Source of the DNA: Salinicola endophyticus
GTDB taxonomy: Bacteria; Pseudomonadota; Gammaproteobacteria; Pseudomonadales; Halomonadaceae
Length of the DNA stretch: 64,000 nucleotides
Direction: 5' to 3'
Assembly: GCF_003206575.1 (NCBI RefSeq)
Contig: NZ_PZJO01000002.1
Coordinates: 208,006 to 272,005, forward strand
Shown here: positions 46,896-56,707 of the stretch, piece after piece
Layout: the number at the start of each line of letters is the position of its first letter
How positions within the stretch are numbered: the stretch's first letter is position 1
The notes under the pieces: generated by a model
Told to the model about the DNA's origin: nothing
The model's input: only the letters and a program-made list of their open reading frames with translations
Database searches by the model: none
Translations under genes and position numbers: made by a program

Positions 46896-48530
46896 TCAGG
46901 CCCTGGACGACGCTGCCGCCAGCCGAGCCCGTGCGGCGGGCTGTCGCTCGACATGGGCCTCGCTGCCAGTGGCATCGGTGGCCTGCACGCGATACTGCTC
47001 GAGCGCCGCCTCGAGGCGCCTGGCCTGTTCGACCAGGGACTGCGAGGCGCTGGCGGTCTGCTGTACCAGACTGGCGTTCTGACCGGTGACCTGATCGAGC
47101 TCGGAGATCGCCTGATTGACCTGCTCGATCCCCCCGCGCTGCTCGCGCGAGGCCCCCGCGATCTCATCCATCAGACCGCTGACACTGGACACCGACGCGA
47201 CGATCTCCTCCATCGCCGCCCCGACCTTGCCGACCAGGTCGACACCGGTTTCCACTTGCTCCCCGGCGGTGCCGATCAGCCCGCGAATCTCACGTGAGGC
47301 ATCGGCACTGCGGCTGGCCAGGTTACGCACCTCTTCGGCGACCACCGCAAAGCCGCGACCCGCGGTGCCCGCGCGCGCTGCCTCGACCGAGGCGTTGAGC
47401 GCCAGGATATTGGTCTGAAAGGCGATGTTGTCGATCATGTCGACGATCTCGGCCATCCGTCGCGAACTCTCCTGGATCTTGGCCATGGTCGATTCGACGT
47501 CGTGCATCATGCTGCCGCCCTGCTCGGCCCGATCTCGGGTCTGCGCCGCCGCCTGGGTCGCGGCATCGGCATTGTCGGCGTTGTGACGCACGGTCTGGGT
47601 CAGCTGCTCCATGCTCGAGGCGGTCTCGACGATCGCCGCTGACTGCTGGTCGGTGCGTACCGCCAGATCCTGGTTACCGCTGGCGATCTGTCCTGCACCC
47701 ACGTTGACCCACTCGGCGCTGGCACGGACTTCCGCAAAGGTCTCGTTGAGCCGCCGGCGCATGCCCTCGATTGCATGCAGCAGGCTGCTGTCGTCGCTGG
47801 ACTTGAGCACCAGCGGCTGCGTGAAGTCCCCGGCGGCGATGTGCTGGACGCGCTCCCGGGCCTGTCCCGGATCGCCACCCAGGCTCCCGAGCACGTTACG
47901 AATGACCCAGGCCACGATCAGTGACAGCACGCCGCCGATGGCCAGGATCAGACCCAGGTAGACCAGCAGACCCCGCATGATGATGGCGTCGATGTCATCG
48001 ACGTAGACACCGGTGGCGATCTGCCAGTCCCACGCCGGCACACGCATGACATAGCTCAACTTGTCGAACATCTTGTCGCCGCCGCTGCGCCGGGACACGT
48101 AGCCCACCAGGCCACCCCCCGGCTGCTGTCCGGCAGCGAGCATGTCGCGATAGAGATAGTTGCCCTTCGGGTCCTGATAATCACGCATGCTGCTACCGGT
48201 GTCGCGGCGCGGGTGATAGACGATATCGAGATTGGAATCGAAGACGAACAGATAGCCGTCAGCACCGAAATTGAGATGCGAAAGATCGGCAATGGCGCGC
48301 TGCTTGGCCTCCTGCTCGCTCAGTTTGCCCTGCTGCGCCTGGTCGACGTAGCTGTCGACCAGCTGCTTGGCGCTGCCGATGAAATACTCGAGACTCTGGG
48401 TACGCTGTTCGAACAGATTGGCGCGCATGGAATAGAGAGACCACCCGGCGACCAGTATCAAACCGACCCACATCAGAATCAGGGTCGCCCACAGCTTACG
48501 GCGCATGGTCCAGTCACGAAGGTTCAACAT
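46896..48530 (-). CDS. Methyl-accepting chemotaxis protein with single Cache-type sensor
   Basis: This 544-residue receptor has two membrane helices (about 13-31 and 187-210). They flank a periplasmic single-Cache domain of the sCache_2 type ([55 protein letters not shown]), the acetate/small-carboxylate-sensing fold. HAMP and signalling domains follow, with the tip [20 protein letters not shown]. The C-terminus is Ala/Arg-rich and lacks a WxxF-type pentapeptide. It has its own sigma 28-like promoter and lies between cheW and the PAS receptor. Confidence 0.94.
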   Translation of the reverse strand: MLNLRDWTMRRKLWATLILMWVGLILVAGWSLYSMRANLFEQRTQSLEYFIGSAKQLVDSYVDQAQQGKLSEQEAKQRAIADLSHLNFGADGYLFVFDSNLDIVYHPRRDTGSSMRDYQDPKGNYLYRDMLAAGQQPGGGLVGYVSRRSGGDKMFDKLSYVMRVPAWDWQIATGVYVDDIDAIIMRGLLVYLGLILAIGGVLSLIVAWVIRNVLGSLGGDPGQARERVQHIAAGDFTQPLVLKSSDDSSLLHAIEGMRRRLNETFAEVRASAEWVNVGAGQIASGNQDLAVRTDQQSAAIVETASSMEQLTQTVRHNADNADAATQAAAQTRDRAEQGGSMMHDVESTMAKIQESSRRMAEIVDMIDNIAFQTNILALNASVEAARAGTAGRGFAVVAEEVRNLASRSADASREIRGLIGTAGEQVETGVDLVGKVGAAMEEIVASVSSVSGLMDEIAGASREQRGGIEQVNQAISELDQVTGQNASLVQQTASASQSLVEQARRLEAALEQYRVQATDATGSEAHVERQPAARARLAAASSRA

Positions 48531-48619
48531 GTGCTTATTTTCCTGAAGATTGATAAGTACCGCTGCTCAAGATGTGCGTCGGCAATGACGTGAATATCAT
48601 GATCCCGCGGCCATCCCAT

Positions 48620-48646
48620 ATATCGGCTAAAACAGCGATGCCTTAA
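48620..48646 (-). promoter_or_regulatory. Putative sigma 28 promoter for the Cache chemoreceptor
   Basis: On the minus strand TTAAGGCA, an 11-base spacer and GCCGATAT match at 4 of 8 and 7 of 8 positions, 90 bases before the receptor start. The -35 is weak. Its position between the cheW terminator and the receptor supports it. Confidence 0.65.
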
Positions 48647-48819
48647 ATCTTCCCTGTCCTGATTCCCTCGTGATCTGAATCCTCCCTGAGCAGTCACTGC
48701 CCAAATTCACACGCGCCACCGCCCTATTCATCTCGCCGGCGGCCTTGATCGACCTGACTCGACGGCCGCTGGACCGCAATGCCGAGGGCGATAGCGACAG
48801 GATCGTAGGCACCTAACGC

Positions 48820-48845
48820 AAGACCGCAGCCGAAGCTGCGGTCTT
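48820..48845 (-). terminator. Terminator after cheW
   Basis: AAGACCGCAGC and GCTGCGGTCTT form a perfect 11-bp stem closed by a 4-base loop that reads TTCG on the transcribed strand. It starts 26 bases after the cheW stop. No long T-run follows. It separates cheAW from the receptor genes. Confidence 0.82.
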
Positions 48846-48870
48846 GATCTTCTCGGGGGCCGGCGCGAGC

Positions 48871-49371
48871 TCACCCCTGAGTGGCAGTGCGATCGACCAG
48901 TTGCATCTCTTCGTGAGTCAGCAACTTCTCGATGTCCACCAGCACCAGCATCCGGTCATCGAGACTGCCGATACCGTTGAGGTAGTCGGAAGAGAGCGTG
49001 ACGCCGAACTCGGGGGCCGGTTTGATCTGATCCGGCGTGAGGCTCATGACGTCGGAGACGCCGTCGACCACGATACCCACGATGCGATCGGCCACGTTGA
49101 CCACGATGACCACCGTCTGACCGCCATACTCGACGTTCTCGAGATGGAATTTCAGACGCAGGTCGATGATCGGCACGATCACGCCACGCAGGTTGGTCAC
49201 CCCTTTGATGAACTCGGGCACGTTGGCGATCCGGGTGACGTTCTCGTAGCCACGGATCTCCTGGACCTTGAGGATATCGACCGCATACTCCTCGTCGCCC
49301 AGGGAGAAGACCAGATACTCATTGCTGGCTGCCTCGCTGACGATGGCCTCCACACTCGCTTGTGCTGTCAT
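48871..49371 (-). CDS. cheW: Chemotaxis coupling protein CheW
   Basis: CheW links receptors to CheA. The 166-residue protein has the family SH3-like fold signatures: [52 protein letters not shown] and [20 protein letters not shown]. The N-terminal 18 residues are a short extension. The ATG overlaps the cheA stop by 4 bases. Confidence 0.97.
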   Translation of the reverse strand: MTAQASVEAIVSEAASNEYLVFSLGDEEYAVDILKVQEIRGYENVTRIANVPEFIKGVTNLRGVIVPIIDLRLKFHLENVEYGGQTVVIVVNVADRIVGIVVDGVSDVMSLTPDQIKPAPEFGVTLSSDYLNGIGSLDDRMLVLVDIEKLLTHEEMQLVDRTATQG

Positions 49372-51500
49372 GCTGGCTGTACCTCCACTGAATGATGGTG
49401 TTTCGCCTGATGGCGCTGCTGGGACTTGCGCCGATCGAGACGATGCAAGTCGGCAATGTCGAGAATCAGGGCAACGCTGCCGTCACCCAGGATGGTCGCG
49501 GCAGAGATACCCGGCACTCGGCGATAGTTGGTTTCCAGGTTCTTCACCACGACCTGCTGCTGACCGACCAAGTCGTCTACCAGCAGCGCATAGCGGCGTC
49601 CCTCGCCCTGCACGATCACGGCGATCGCTTCGGTCACCTTGGTCTTGGCGCCCGGGATATCCAGCGCATGGTGCAGCGTGATGATGGGCAGATACTCATC
49701 GCGCACCTTGAGCACCTGATCATCGCCGGCCATCGAGTAGATATCCTCGGCCAGCGGCTGCAGCGATTCGAGTACGGCGTTGAGCGGCAGCAGGAAGGTC
49801 TCCTCGCCACAGCGGATCGACATGCCATCGAGGATGGCAAGGGTCAGCGGCAGCACGATCCGCGTGGTGGTCCCCTTGCCCGGCTGGCTCATGATCTCGA
49901 CGTGGCCACCCATCTCCTGAATGTTACGCTTGACCACATCCATGCCCACACCGCGGCCGGAGACGTCGCTGACCTGCTCGGCGGTGGAGAAGCCCGGCGC
50001 GAAGATCATCTGCCAGACGTCGTCGTCACTGATGTTATCCGGAATGGTCAGGCCGTTGGCGCGCGCCTTGGCCAGGATTCTGTCACGGCTGAGCCCGGCA
50101 CCGTCGTCGATCACCTCGATCAGGATGTTGCCACCCTGATGCTGTGCCGAGAGCGTCAGCCGACCGGTGGGCGACTTGCCCGCGGCCTCGCGCTTATCCG
50201 GCGACTCGAGGCCATGGTCGAGACTATTGCGCACCAGGTGCGTGAGCGGATCGATGATGCGCTCGATCAGACTCTTGTCGAGCTCGGTCGATTTACCCTC
50301 GGTGACCAGCTCGACGTCCTTGCCCAGTTTGTCGGCCAGGTCGCGCACCAGTCGCGGAAAACGGCTGAAGACGTAGTCCATCGGCATCATGCGCACCGAC
50401 ATCACCGCTTCCTGCAGGTCACGCGCGTTGCGCTGGAGCAGGTTCATACCGTTGACCAGCGGGCCATGGGAGACGATATCCATGTCGCTGGCAGTCTGTT
50501 CGAGCATCGACTGGGTGATGATCAGCTCACCCACCAGATTGATGATCTGATCGACCTTGTCCACGGGCACCCGAATGGTGCCGGATTCACCGCCTTTGGC
50601 CTTGGCCTTGGCCGCCGCCTTCGCTTTGGCGCCGCCCGCGGCAGCCGGCTTGGCGGCAGGCGCCGCTGCGGCACTCTCCGCGGCCGGCTTCGCACTGACC
50701 TGATCAGGCTCGTCAGCGGCGGTGCTGGCAGCGGGCGCGCTGGCGGCGGGCGCACTGGCCTTGACCGACGGCGCACCACCGGCAGCAGACGCCTCGATCT
50801 GCAGCTGCTCCGGCTCGATGATGAAGCAGAGTACCGCTTCGATGTCGCTCTGGGATTCCGAACTCTCGAGGCTCACCTGGTAGCGCGTCTCGTCACCGGA
50901 CTGGGCGCCGATCTCACCAAAGTGCTTGAGTTCGTCGACCAGCAGCTCACGATCCTTGGCACTCACCCCGAGCAACGTGATGGTGAGCTGACGCGCCCCC
51001 GAGACCGTAGCCTCGCTGGCGCTGGAAACTTCCGGCTCAGGTTCGGGCTTGGGCTCCGCGGCCGGCGCAGCCGCCGGCGTTTCCGCCGCCGCAGAGACGG
51101 CGTTGCGCAGACCCAGCTCGTCCTGCGCGATCTGCTGGAGAATGCGACAGATGCGCTCGAACGCCTCAGCGTCGGGTTCACTGCCGTTGCGATAGGCATC
51201 CAGTTGATCGTGAAGCATGTCTTTGGTTTCCAGGAACGTGTCGACGATGTCGCGCCGCAGGGTCAATTCGCCACGCCGGGTGTAATCGAGCAGATTCTCC
51301 AGGATGTGCGTCGTCTCCTGGAGCACCGTGAAACCGAACGTGCCCGCGCCGCCCTTGATGGAGTGCGCTGCCCGAAAGATGGCGTTGAGATCCTCGACAT
51401 CGGGATCATCCACGTCGAGCTCGAGCAGCAGGCGTTCCATGTCCGCCAGAAGCTCCTCGGCCTCTTCGAAGAACGTGTCGTAAAAATCACTTATGTCCAT
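49368..51500 (-). CDS. cheA: Chemotaxis histidine kinase CheA
   Basis: CheA phosphorylates CheY and CheB. Starting at [20 protein letters not shown] (ATG 51500), the 710-residue protein has an HPt domain with phospho-His46 in [15 protein letters not shown]2-like CheY-binding region follows (about 160-235), then a long Ala/Pro/Lys linker. The dimerisation and kinase domains (about 305-540) show [55 protein letters not shown] and [16 protein letters not shown]. The C-terminal CheW-like domain is about 560-690. A longer reading upstream of 51500 is not needed. Confidence 0.97.
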   Translation of the reverse strand: MDISDFYDTFFEEAEELLADMERLLLELDVDDPDVEDLNAIFRAAHSIKGGAGTFGFTVLQETTHILENLLDYTRRGELTLRRDIVDTFLETKDMLHDQLDAYRNGSEPDAEAFERICRILQQIAQDELGLRNAVSAAAETPAAAPAAEPKPEPEPEVSSASEATVSGARQLTITLLGVSAKDRELLVDELKHFGEIGAQSGDETRYQVSLESSESQSDIEAVLCFIIEPEQLQIEASAAGGAPSVKASAPAASAPAASTAADEPDQVSAKPAAESAAAAPAAKPAAAGGAKAKAAAKAKAKGGESGTIRVPVDKVDQIINLVGELIITQSMLEQTASDMDIVSHGPLVNGMNLLQRNARDLQEAVMSVRMMPMDYVFSRFPRLVRDLADKLGKDVELVTEGKSTELDKSLIERIIDPLTHLVRNSLDHGLESPDKREAAGKSPTGRLTLSAQHQGGNILIEVIDDGAGLSRDRILAKARANGLTIPDNISDDDVWQMIFAPGFSTAEQVSDVSGRGVGMDVVKRNIQEMGGHVEIMSQPGKGTTTRIVLPLTLAILDGMSIRCGEETFLLPLNAVLESLQPLAEDIYSMAGDDQVLKVRDEYLPIITLHHALDIPGAKTKVTEAIAVIVQGEGRRYALLVDDLVGQQQVVVKNLETNYRRVPGISAATILGDGSVALILDIADLHRLDRRKSQQRHQAKHHHSVEVQPA

Positions 51501-51833
51501 TATGAAGCACCCAAGCCATTGATAATGCTCGCGCGATAGCGACCTCGGCACGGCCTAACCGCTTGCACCAACGCCTGTTCATGGCAACCCCCTGCGCTGA
51601 ACGGCGTCGTTACTTGCCACTATCGGCAGCGCATGAGGATTGTTTAGGCGTTGCCGTTAAATACCCGTATCGGTAGCCGGCCTGGCAGACGGGCGAGAAG
51701 CTGGCCGCGGATACGACGTCATCGGAGGTAGCGAGCACCAGGCCATCCAGCGGTAGGCATCGATCACTGGACTGAGACGTGCAGGGCGCTTCGCCACCGC
51801 ACCGGCCATGAGCCAGGTGCGGCGAGCGCGCGC
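51501..51833. other. motB-cheA intergenic region
   Basis: These 333 bases carry no gene. The only clear element is the sigma 28 promoter of cheA at 51620-51646. The motB-proximal half shows nothing convincing. Confidence 0.5.
51620..51646 (-). promoter_or_regulatory. Sigma 28 promoter for cheAW
   Basis: On the minus strand TAAACAAT, an 11-base spacer and GCCGATAG match at 5 of 8 and 7 of 8 positions, about 120 bases before the cheA ATG. Class III control of cheAW is standard. Confidence 0.82.
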
Positions 51834-52895
51834 CTATCCGGACTGCGCGGCGCCTGCAGCCGGCGAGGCATCCGCCGGGGCCGGAGACGTCGGCGCGGCG
51901 GCGTCAGCCGGCGCTTGGTCGCCCGGCGTGGCTTCGCCTTCCGGCGAGGCCGGCACCGCCGGCGCCGCATCACTGCCAGGCACGCCGATCGACGGCGTCG
52001 GAATCGCGACGCCGGTGTCGGGCTGTTCCTGAGCATCCAGCGGGTTCGGCAGCGCCTTCTCGTCGCGCTGCTCGATCGCCCGCGAGGCACGATTGTCGAG
52101 CACGACGATGCTGATGCGGCGGTTGACGGCGTCGGCTGGGTCGGTACCCGGCAAGGTGACACGGGAGCCCATGCCGGCGACGCGCAGCAGCTTGTCGGGT
52201 GAGAGCCCGCCGGCGATCAGCTCGCGTCGAGAGGCATTGGCGCGGTCGGCGGAAAGCTCCCAGTTGCTGTAGCCTTTTTCACCCCCAGCATAGGGCAACG
52301 CGTCGGTATGCCCGCTGATACTGATGAGATTGGGCATCTCGTTGAGCACCGGCGCAATCTTGCGCAGGATCTTGACCATGTAGGGCTCCAGCCGATCGCT
52401 GCCGAGTTCGAACATCGGCCGTTGATCGCTGTCGACGATCTGCACACGCAACCCTTCGGGAGAGAAGTCCATGCGCAGCTGCGACTGCAGCTGGCGTAGC
52501 TGGGGGTCGTTACGGATCACACTGCTCAGGCGATCGCGCAGGGCTCGCAGCATGCGCTGCTCGTCGCTCGGGCGGGTCTGCTGACGCACATCGACCCGAC
52601 GCACCTCCCCCTTGCTGGCGGTGGGGTCTGCACCACCGCCGGGGATGACACTGCTACTGGCAGTGTTCTTGTCACCGCCCGTCAACGCCACCGCCAGCGG
52701 GGTGCGGAAGTACTCGGCGATACTCTCGAGCTCGTTCTCGCTGACAGTGGAGAGAATCCACAGCACCAGAAACAGTGCCATCAGCGCGGTCATGAAGTCG
52801 GCGTAGGCGATTTTCCACGAGCCACCGTGATGCCCGGCCTTCTGTACACGCTTGCGCTTGACGATGATCGGCCGCCGCTCGCCTCCCGCACTCAT
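51834..52895 (-). CDS. motB: Flagellar stator protein MotB
   Basis: MotB anchors the proton-driven stator to peptidoglycan. The 353-residue protein has a basic N-terminus (RRPIIVKRKRVQKAGHHGGS) and one membrane helix with the proton-carrying Asp33 (YADFMTALMALFLVLWILST). A plug/linker and an OmpA-like domain follow (LISISGHTDALPYAGG, SNWELSADRANASRRELIAG, NRRISIVVL). The last 70 residues are an Ala/Pro-rich tail not needed for the core function. It overlaps motA by 4 bases. Confidence 0.97.
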   Translation of the reverse strand: MSAGGERRPIIVKRKRVQKAGHHGGSWKIAYADFMTALMALFLVLWILSTVSENELESIAEYFRTPLAVALTGGDKNTASSSVIPGGGADPTASKGEVRRVDVRQQTRPSDEQRMLRALRDRLSSVIRNDPQLRQLQSQLRMDFSPEGLRVQIVDSDQRPMFELGSDRLEPYMVKILRKIAPVLNEMPNLISISGHTDALPYAGGEKGYSNWELSADRANASRRELIAGGLSPDKLLRVAGMGSRVTLPGTDPADAVNRRISIVVLDNRASRAIEQRDEKALPNPLDAQEQPDTGVAIPTPSIGVPGSDAAPAVPASPEGEATPGDQAPADAAAPTSPAPADASPAAGAAQSG

Positions 52896-53779
52896 GAGTT
52901 GTCCGTCCCGGTGCCTCGCAGGGTCTGGCCGCTCGAACGCACGTGCTCTTCGAGCTCACTGAACGAGGGCCGCACCGCCGTGAACAGCGCCTTGCGCCCG
53001 AACTCCACCGCCAGTTGCGGCGCCAGGCCGTTGAGGCTGGCCATCAAGGTCACGCGGATGCACTGCAGCATCTTGGTCGCTTCGCCGACCTGGAGGTTGA
53101 GATGGTGGGCGACCGGCGTGACGAAGCCGTATGCCATGAGGATACCGGCGAAGGTCCCTACCAGCGCCTGGGCAATCATCTGCCCCATCATCGCCGCGCC
53201 CTGGTCGGCGGCACCCAGGGCATGCACCACCCCCATGACTGCAGCCACGATACCGAAAGCCGGTAGACCATCGCCCACCGCAGAGAGCGAGTGCGCCGGC
53301 ACTTCGGCCTCGTGCTGGAAGGTCTCGATCTCGTGCTCCATCAGCGCGTCGATCTCGAAGGGGTCCATGTTGCCGCTGACCATCAGACGCAGGTAGTCGG
53401 TCAAAAATGCCATGATCATGGGGTCGGAGAGGATCTTGGGATAGTCGGCGAAGATCGCGCTCTCCTGGGGCGAATCGATATCACGTTCGATCGCCAGCAT
53501 GCCGTCGCGGCGCGCCTTGGTCAGCAGGCGATACTGGAGCGCCATCAGCTCCATGTACATCATCTTGTTGTAGCGCTTGGTGCGCTTGAGCTTGGAGAAC
53601 GATCGCAGCGTCGCCTTGATCGCCTTGCCGTTGTTGGCACAGATGAAGGCACCGATCGCGGCACCACCGATCATCACGAACTCCCAAGGCTGTATCAGCG
53701 CGCCCAAGTGGCCACCGATCGCCGCGTAGCCTCCGAAGACGCTACCGATAACAACGATGTAACCGATTAAAATCAACAC
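52892..53779 (-). CDS. motA: Flagellar stator protein MotA
   Basis: MotA forms the proton channel with MotB. The 295-residue protein starts MLILIGYIVVIGSVFGGYAA when read from a GTG at 53779, which has AGGAG 8 bases upstream. A TTG 21 bases further upstream would add residues not seen in the family. Later features are GGAAIGAFICANN, the cytoplasmic loop KLKRTKRYNKMMYMELMALQ, YPKILSDPMIMAFLTDYLRL, and the stator core GIVAAVMGVVHALG followed by AQALVGTFAGILMAYGFVTP. A sigma 28 promoter lies 43 bases upstream. Confidence 0.97.
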   Translation of the reverse strand: MLILIGYIVVIGSVFGGYAAIGGHLGALIQPWEFVMIGGAAIGAFICANNGKAIKATLRSFSKLKRTKRYNKMMYMELMALQYRLLTKARRDGMLAIERDIDSPQESAIFADYPKILSDPMIMAFLTDYLRLMVSGNMDPFEIDALMEHEIETFQHEAEVPAHSLSAVGDGLPAFGIVAAVMGVVHALGAADQGAAMMGQMIAQALVGTFAGILMAYGFVTPVAHHLNLQVGEATKMLQCIRVTLMASLNGLAPQLAVEFGRKALFTAVRPSFSELEEHVRSSGQTLRGTGTDNS

Positions 53780-53821
53780 GAGGCACGCTCCTGGGGACAA
53801 TGCATGGCGAATCTGCCTTCT

Positions 53822-53849
53822 CTATCGGCAGACGCCAGGCTCCACTTGA
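53822..53849 (-). promoter_or_regulatory. Sigma 28 promoter for motAB
   Basis: On the minus strand TCAAGTGG, a 12-base spacer and GCCGATAG match the FliA boxes at 5 of 8 and 7 of 8 positions. The spacer is one base longer than consensus. It lies between the flhDC terminator and motA. Confidence 0.75.
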
Positions 53850-53910
53850 GGGTGAGCGGCATAGAAAAGCCCGAGACCCGGGCATGCAGGGACCCAGCCC
53901 TGATACGCAA

Positions 53911-53934
53911 AACGGACCCCCGAGGGGGTCCGTT
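53911..53934 (-). terminator. Rho-independent terminator of flhDC
   Basis: AACGGACCCCC and GGGGGTCCGTT form an 11-bp stem with a very short loop, and the minus-strand transcript continues with TTTT. It is 20 bases beyond the flhC stop and separates flhDC from motAB. Confidence 0.9.
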
Positions 53935-53953
53935 CCATGTCACGCCCAGCGTG

Positions 53954-54544
53954 TCAGCGCGAGGCGGTGCGGCGCAGCGGCTGCACTTGCTCGGTATCTC
54001 CCGCCGGCTCCTCGCTGGCACCCCGCTTGGCCTTGCGCGTCTTTCCGGCCCGCGACGGCGGCTGACAGATGCCACAGACGTAATCTCGCATCGGGCTGTG
54101 GGCGTGGGCAACGAAGTCGCCGCCGCAGCTCTGGCAGCGCGAGAGCTGGAGCAGATCGCTCTCGAAGAAACGCACCAAGGTCCAGGCGCGGGTCAGCCCG
54201 AGCGTGGGCTCCGCCTGATCCAGCTGCACCTGCTCCAGGTAGAGGCGATAGGCCTTCACGAAGGCGCTCATGCGCTCACAGCCGAGCTCTTCGTTGAGAC
54301 GACGATAGATGTTGTAGAACAGCGACGAGTGGATGTTGGGCAGCCAGGTGACGAACCAGTCGGCCGAGAACGGCAGCATCCCCTTGGGCGGCGACATCCC
54401 CTTGACTTCCTTGTACAGCTTGATGAGCCGGCCACGGCTCAGCGCGGTCTCGGTCTCGAGCACCTGCAGACGAGCCCCCAGCTCGATCAGCTCGATGGCC
54501 AGTTGAACCTGCAACATCTCCCCCACCAGGCTCTTGTCGCTCAT
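53954..54544 (-). CDS. flhC: Flagellar master regulator subunit FlhC
   Basis: FlhC, with FlhD, forms the FlhD4C2 activator of class II flagellar operons. The 196-residue protein shows [45 protein letters not shown]-like [20 protein letters not shown], and the four-Cys zinc site CQSCGGDF...CGICQPP near 140-165. The basic tail after 165 is extra. It starts 4 bases downstream of the flhD stop. Confidence 0.96.
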   Translation of the reverse strand: MSDKSLVGEMLQVQLAIELIELGARLQVLETETALSRGRLIKLYKEVKGMSPPKGMLPFSADWFVTWLPNIHSSLFYNIYRRLNEELGCERMSAFVKAYRLYLEQVQLDQAEPTLGLTRAWTLVRFFESDLLQLSRCQSCGGDFVAHAHSPMRDYVCGICQPPSRAGKTRKAKRGASEEPAGDTEQVQPLRRTASR

Positions 54545-54547
54545 GGC

Positions 54548-54880
54548 TCAAACCTCCTGGGATGATGGCAGCGCAATACGATTGGCCCCCGCCATCAGCA
54601 GTGCGGCGTGGGTCTGGCTGAGCCCCTGGGCACGCGGGTTGTTGAGCAGCAGATCGAGCTGACGCGCGTCGGAGAAGCGCAGGTGACACAGCAACTGATT
54701 GGTACGCGACAACTGGGTCAACTGCTTGATCGACAGCCCGGCGATGGCATCGGCCATCTCGGCATCGAGATTCAAGCGGAACATGGCGGTCTCGCGGTCT
54801 TCATTCAGAAGCCGCTGAACCAGCAGCAGATAAGACAGATTGAGGTCTTGGATGTCTTCGAGATAGCCGTTCTTATGCAT
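54548..54880 (-). CDS. flhD: Flagellar master regulator subunit FlhD
   Basis: FlhD is 110 residues from ATG 54880, close to the enteric size. MHKNGYLEDIQDLNLSYLLL aligns with the E. coli start (LKHIYDINLSYLLLAQRLI), followed by ETAMFRLNLDAEMADAIAGL, QLTQLSRTNQLLCHLRFSD and a C-terminal helix. A GTG 36 bases upstream would add unrelated residues and is rejected. Presence of flhDC points to enteric-type master control rather than the FleQ cascade of pseudomonads. Confidence 0.96.
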   Translation of the reverse strand: MHKNGYLEDIQDLNLSYLLLVQRLLNEDRETAMFRLNLDAEMADAIAGLSIKQLTQLSRTNQLLCHLRFSDARQLDLLLNNPRAQGLSQTHAALLMAGANRIALPSSQEV

Positions 54881-55169
54881 GCCTGGGGTCCCTGCGTGTG
54901 GGTTTTTTGTCGGCACCCGTGTTGCCGGGCGCTCCGCCTGCTTGTAAGCCGTTCATGCTTACATCAGATCTTTGTGATGGATATAGTGTGCAACTTTCAG
55001 ATGAAAAAAATCAACCTTTGTTACTAAATTTTTCTCAGAGTAACGAGAAGTGTGGTGTAGACACCTTAACTCGAACTTAAGGTGTTTGATTGTTCGAGAT
55101 ATTTTTGGGAAGTTAACACTCCAACGTTACAAAATGATTAGTCACCTCATCGCCGCCGACGAGCCGCGA
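54881..55169 (-). promoter_or_regulatory. AT-rich flhDC control region and leader
   Basis: These 289 bases, strikingly AT-rich against a GC-rich background, separate flhD from flhX. A perfect inverted repeat ACACCTTAA / TTAAGGTGT (55061-55069 and 55077-55085, 7-base loop) lies about 190 bases before flhD. Long AT-rich regulated leaders are typical of flhDC in enterics. I could not place a single -35/-10 pair with confidence. Confidence 0.65.
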
Positions 55170-55457
55170 TCAATGGGCATCGACCACCAACGCGGCACCG
55201 TCGACCTGAGCGATCCACACCAGCAGCTCTGCGACTACCTGGTAAAGCGACTCGGGAATGCGTTCATCGAGGTCGACCTGCATCAATAGCGCCACCAGCT
55301 CCGGCGCATCGTGCACGAAGATGCCCGCGGCGCTGGCCGAGGCAACGATGCGCTCGGCCACGTCGCCATACCCTTTGGCAACCACCCTTGGCGCGTCATG
55401 TCGTTCGCCGGAGTAGGCCAGGGCTACGGCACGCTTACGCGAATCGCTCTCGCTCAT
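55170..55457 (-). CDS. FlhX: stand-alone FlhB C-terminal-domain-like protein
   Basis: The 95-residue protein aligns with the cytoplasmic tail of FlhB after the cleavage site: KRAVALAYSGERHDAPRVVA, KGYGDVAERIVASASAAGIF and VDLDERIPESLYQVVAELLV. It lacks the N-P of the NPTH motif and all membrane helices. Small FlhB-tail proteins next to fliK are known (FlhX/YlqH-type) and can substitute for the cleaved tail. Its ATG overlaps the fliK stop by 4 bases. A role in specificity switching with FliK is inference from context. Confidence 0.87.
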   Translation of the reverse strand: MSESDSRKRAVALAYSGERHDAPRVVAKGYGDVAERIVASASAAGIFVHDAPELVALLMQVDLDERIPESLYQVVAELLVWIAQVDGAALVVDAH

Positions 55458-56707
55458 GCCAGCTTCTCCTCGGTCATTTCGAGATCGACGCGCAACCCCC
55501 GTGCCGTCAGTTGCCCACGCAAAGCCGGCAATTCATCGGCGATGCGCTCCCGCGCCTGCACGTCGCTCGCGGCAATCACGACACGCCAGTGATCTGCGGC
55601 GACGCTCTCCAGCTCGACCTCGATCTCGCCCAATCGCGGCAGCGTCAGGCGAATCTCGCCACGCCACTGGCGCGGGGCCTCCTCACGTCCGCCGGAGCCC
55701 TCCGATTGCTCATGCGATTCATGGTAGGGCATCTCCGTGAGCATGAAGAACATCGGCATACCCGGCAGCAGCTGCCCTTCCCAGCGCAGTGTCGGCGACG
55801 CCATCAGCTCGAGCTGATGACGCACCAGCGACTGCAGATGCTCGGACGGCTGCTGCGACAACTGATGCACTTGCCTCGGCAACGCCGACTCGTCACCCGC
55901 GGCGGCTTGCACACCGCTCAGCGGCGGCAAACCAGCCGTCACACCGGCAGCCGGCCGCACTGCGACCTGGGTGCCATCCGCCCGGTAAGCCCCGGCTGGG
56001 GCACTGGACGAGGGAGCATGCGCGACTCCTCTTGCCGCGGCACCGGCCGCAGGAGCAGAACTTCCGGCATGCCCGTCACTGCGCGGGGCCGAACCGGAAG
56101 AGAACGTCCCCGGGCGCTCCAGAAGCAGTGAGCGCCACGCCGACATCAGCGGCGACAAGGCAGCCTGGGGCTGAGGGCTGGGGCGAAAGCTGAGCCCCAT
56201 CCAGGCCTGCGGCTCCTGCCACAGCTTGGACAGGGGATAATTGCCCTGCAGCCAGCGCGACAGATGAGACTCATAGAAGACCCCGCTGCCGCTGATGCTG
56301 TTGGAGAGCGTGCTGGCGGCCGCCTCGGCGCTGGGATTCCGCGCCGACAGCAGCGCCGCGGTGGTCGTGATAGCCGAGCTCTGCGCCACCGGGTGGCGTG
56401 CCAGCAGTTGGGATATCTCCACCGCTGCGCGGCTCAAAGAGGTCTGCGCGGAAGCCACTGGCACCGGCCGCTCCGCGGTGAGCGACGCTTGCCTGCCAGT
56501 CGCCGCGCGTGCCGCATCGCCCTCCGGCGCGGTCAGCCTCGGTTGACTCTGACCATGCAGGCGCGAATCACTGCGGGCGGGTTGAATCGCATCGGAAGAG
56601 GCTTTGGGAGAAACCGGTGTCGGCTGATCCCGGAGTACGGGCACATCCACCCGCTTGCCCAGCACCTGGTGCAGCAGGGTGTCCAGAATGGGGGTAATTC
56701 CGCTCAC
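55454..56707 (-). CDS. fliK: Flagellar hook-length control protein FliK
   Basis: FliK measures hook length and triggers the FlhB switch. From a GTG at 56707 (GVSGITPILDTLLHQVLGKR region) the product is 417 residues. The N-terminal and middle parts are low-complexity (Ser, Ala, Gln, Pro). The C-terminal Flg_hook domain (about 290-410) has LRWEGQLLPGMPMFFMLTEM, GEIRLTLPRLGEIEVELESV and ERIADELPALRGQLTARGLR. The GTG overlaps the fliT stop (ATGTGA). Readings extending to 56998 run through fliT and are rejected. Confidence 0.92.
   Translation of the reverse strand: MSGITPILDTLLHQVLGKRVDVPVLRDQPTPVSPKASSDAIQPARSDSRLHGQSQPRLTAPEGDAARAATGRQASLTAERPVPVASAQTSLSRAAVEISQLLARHPVAQSSAITTTAALLSARNPSAEAAASTLSNSISGSGVFYESHLSRWLQGNYPLSKLWQEPQAWMGLSFRPSPQPQAALSPLMSAWRSLLLERPGTFSSGSAPRSDGHAGSSAPAAGAAARGVAHAPSSSAPAGAYRADGTQVAVRPAAGVTAGLPPLSGVQAAAGDESALPRQVHQLSQQPSEHLQSLVRHQLELMASPTLRWEGQLLPGMPMFFMLTEMPYHESHEQSEGSGGREEAPRQWRGEIRLTLPRLGEIEVELESVAADHWRVVIAASDVQARERIADELPALRGQLTARGLRVDLEMTEEKLA

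Noticed and set aside
49392..51539. A 715-codon open frame opposite cheA
   Set aside because: Shadow of cheA; the translation is Arg/Leu/Gln-rich with no domain.
54974..54996. Possible CRP site (TGTGATGGATATAGTGTGC) upstream of flhD
   Set aside because: Only the left half-site TGTGA is present; the right half does not match TCACA.
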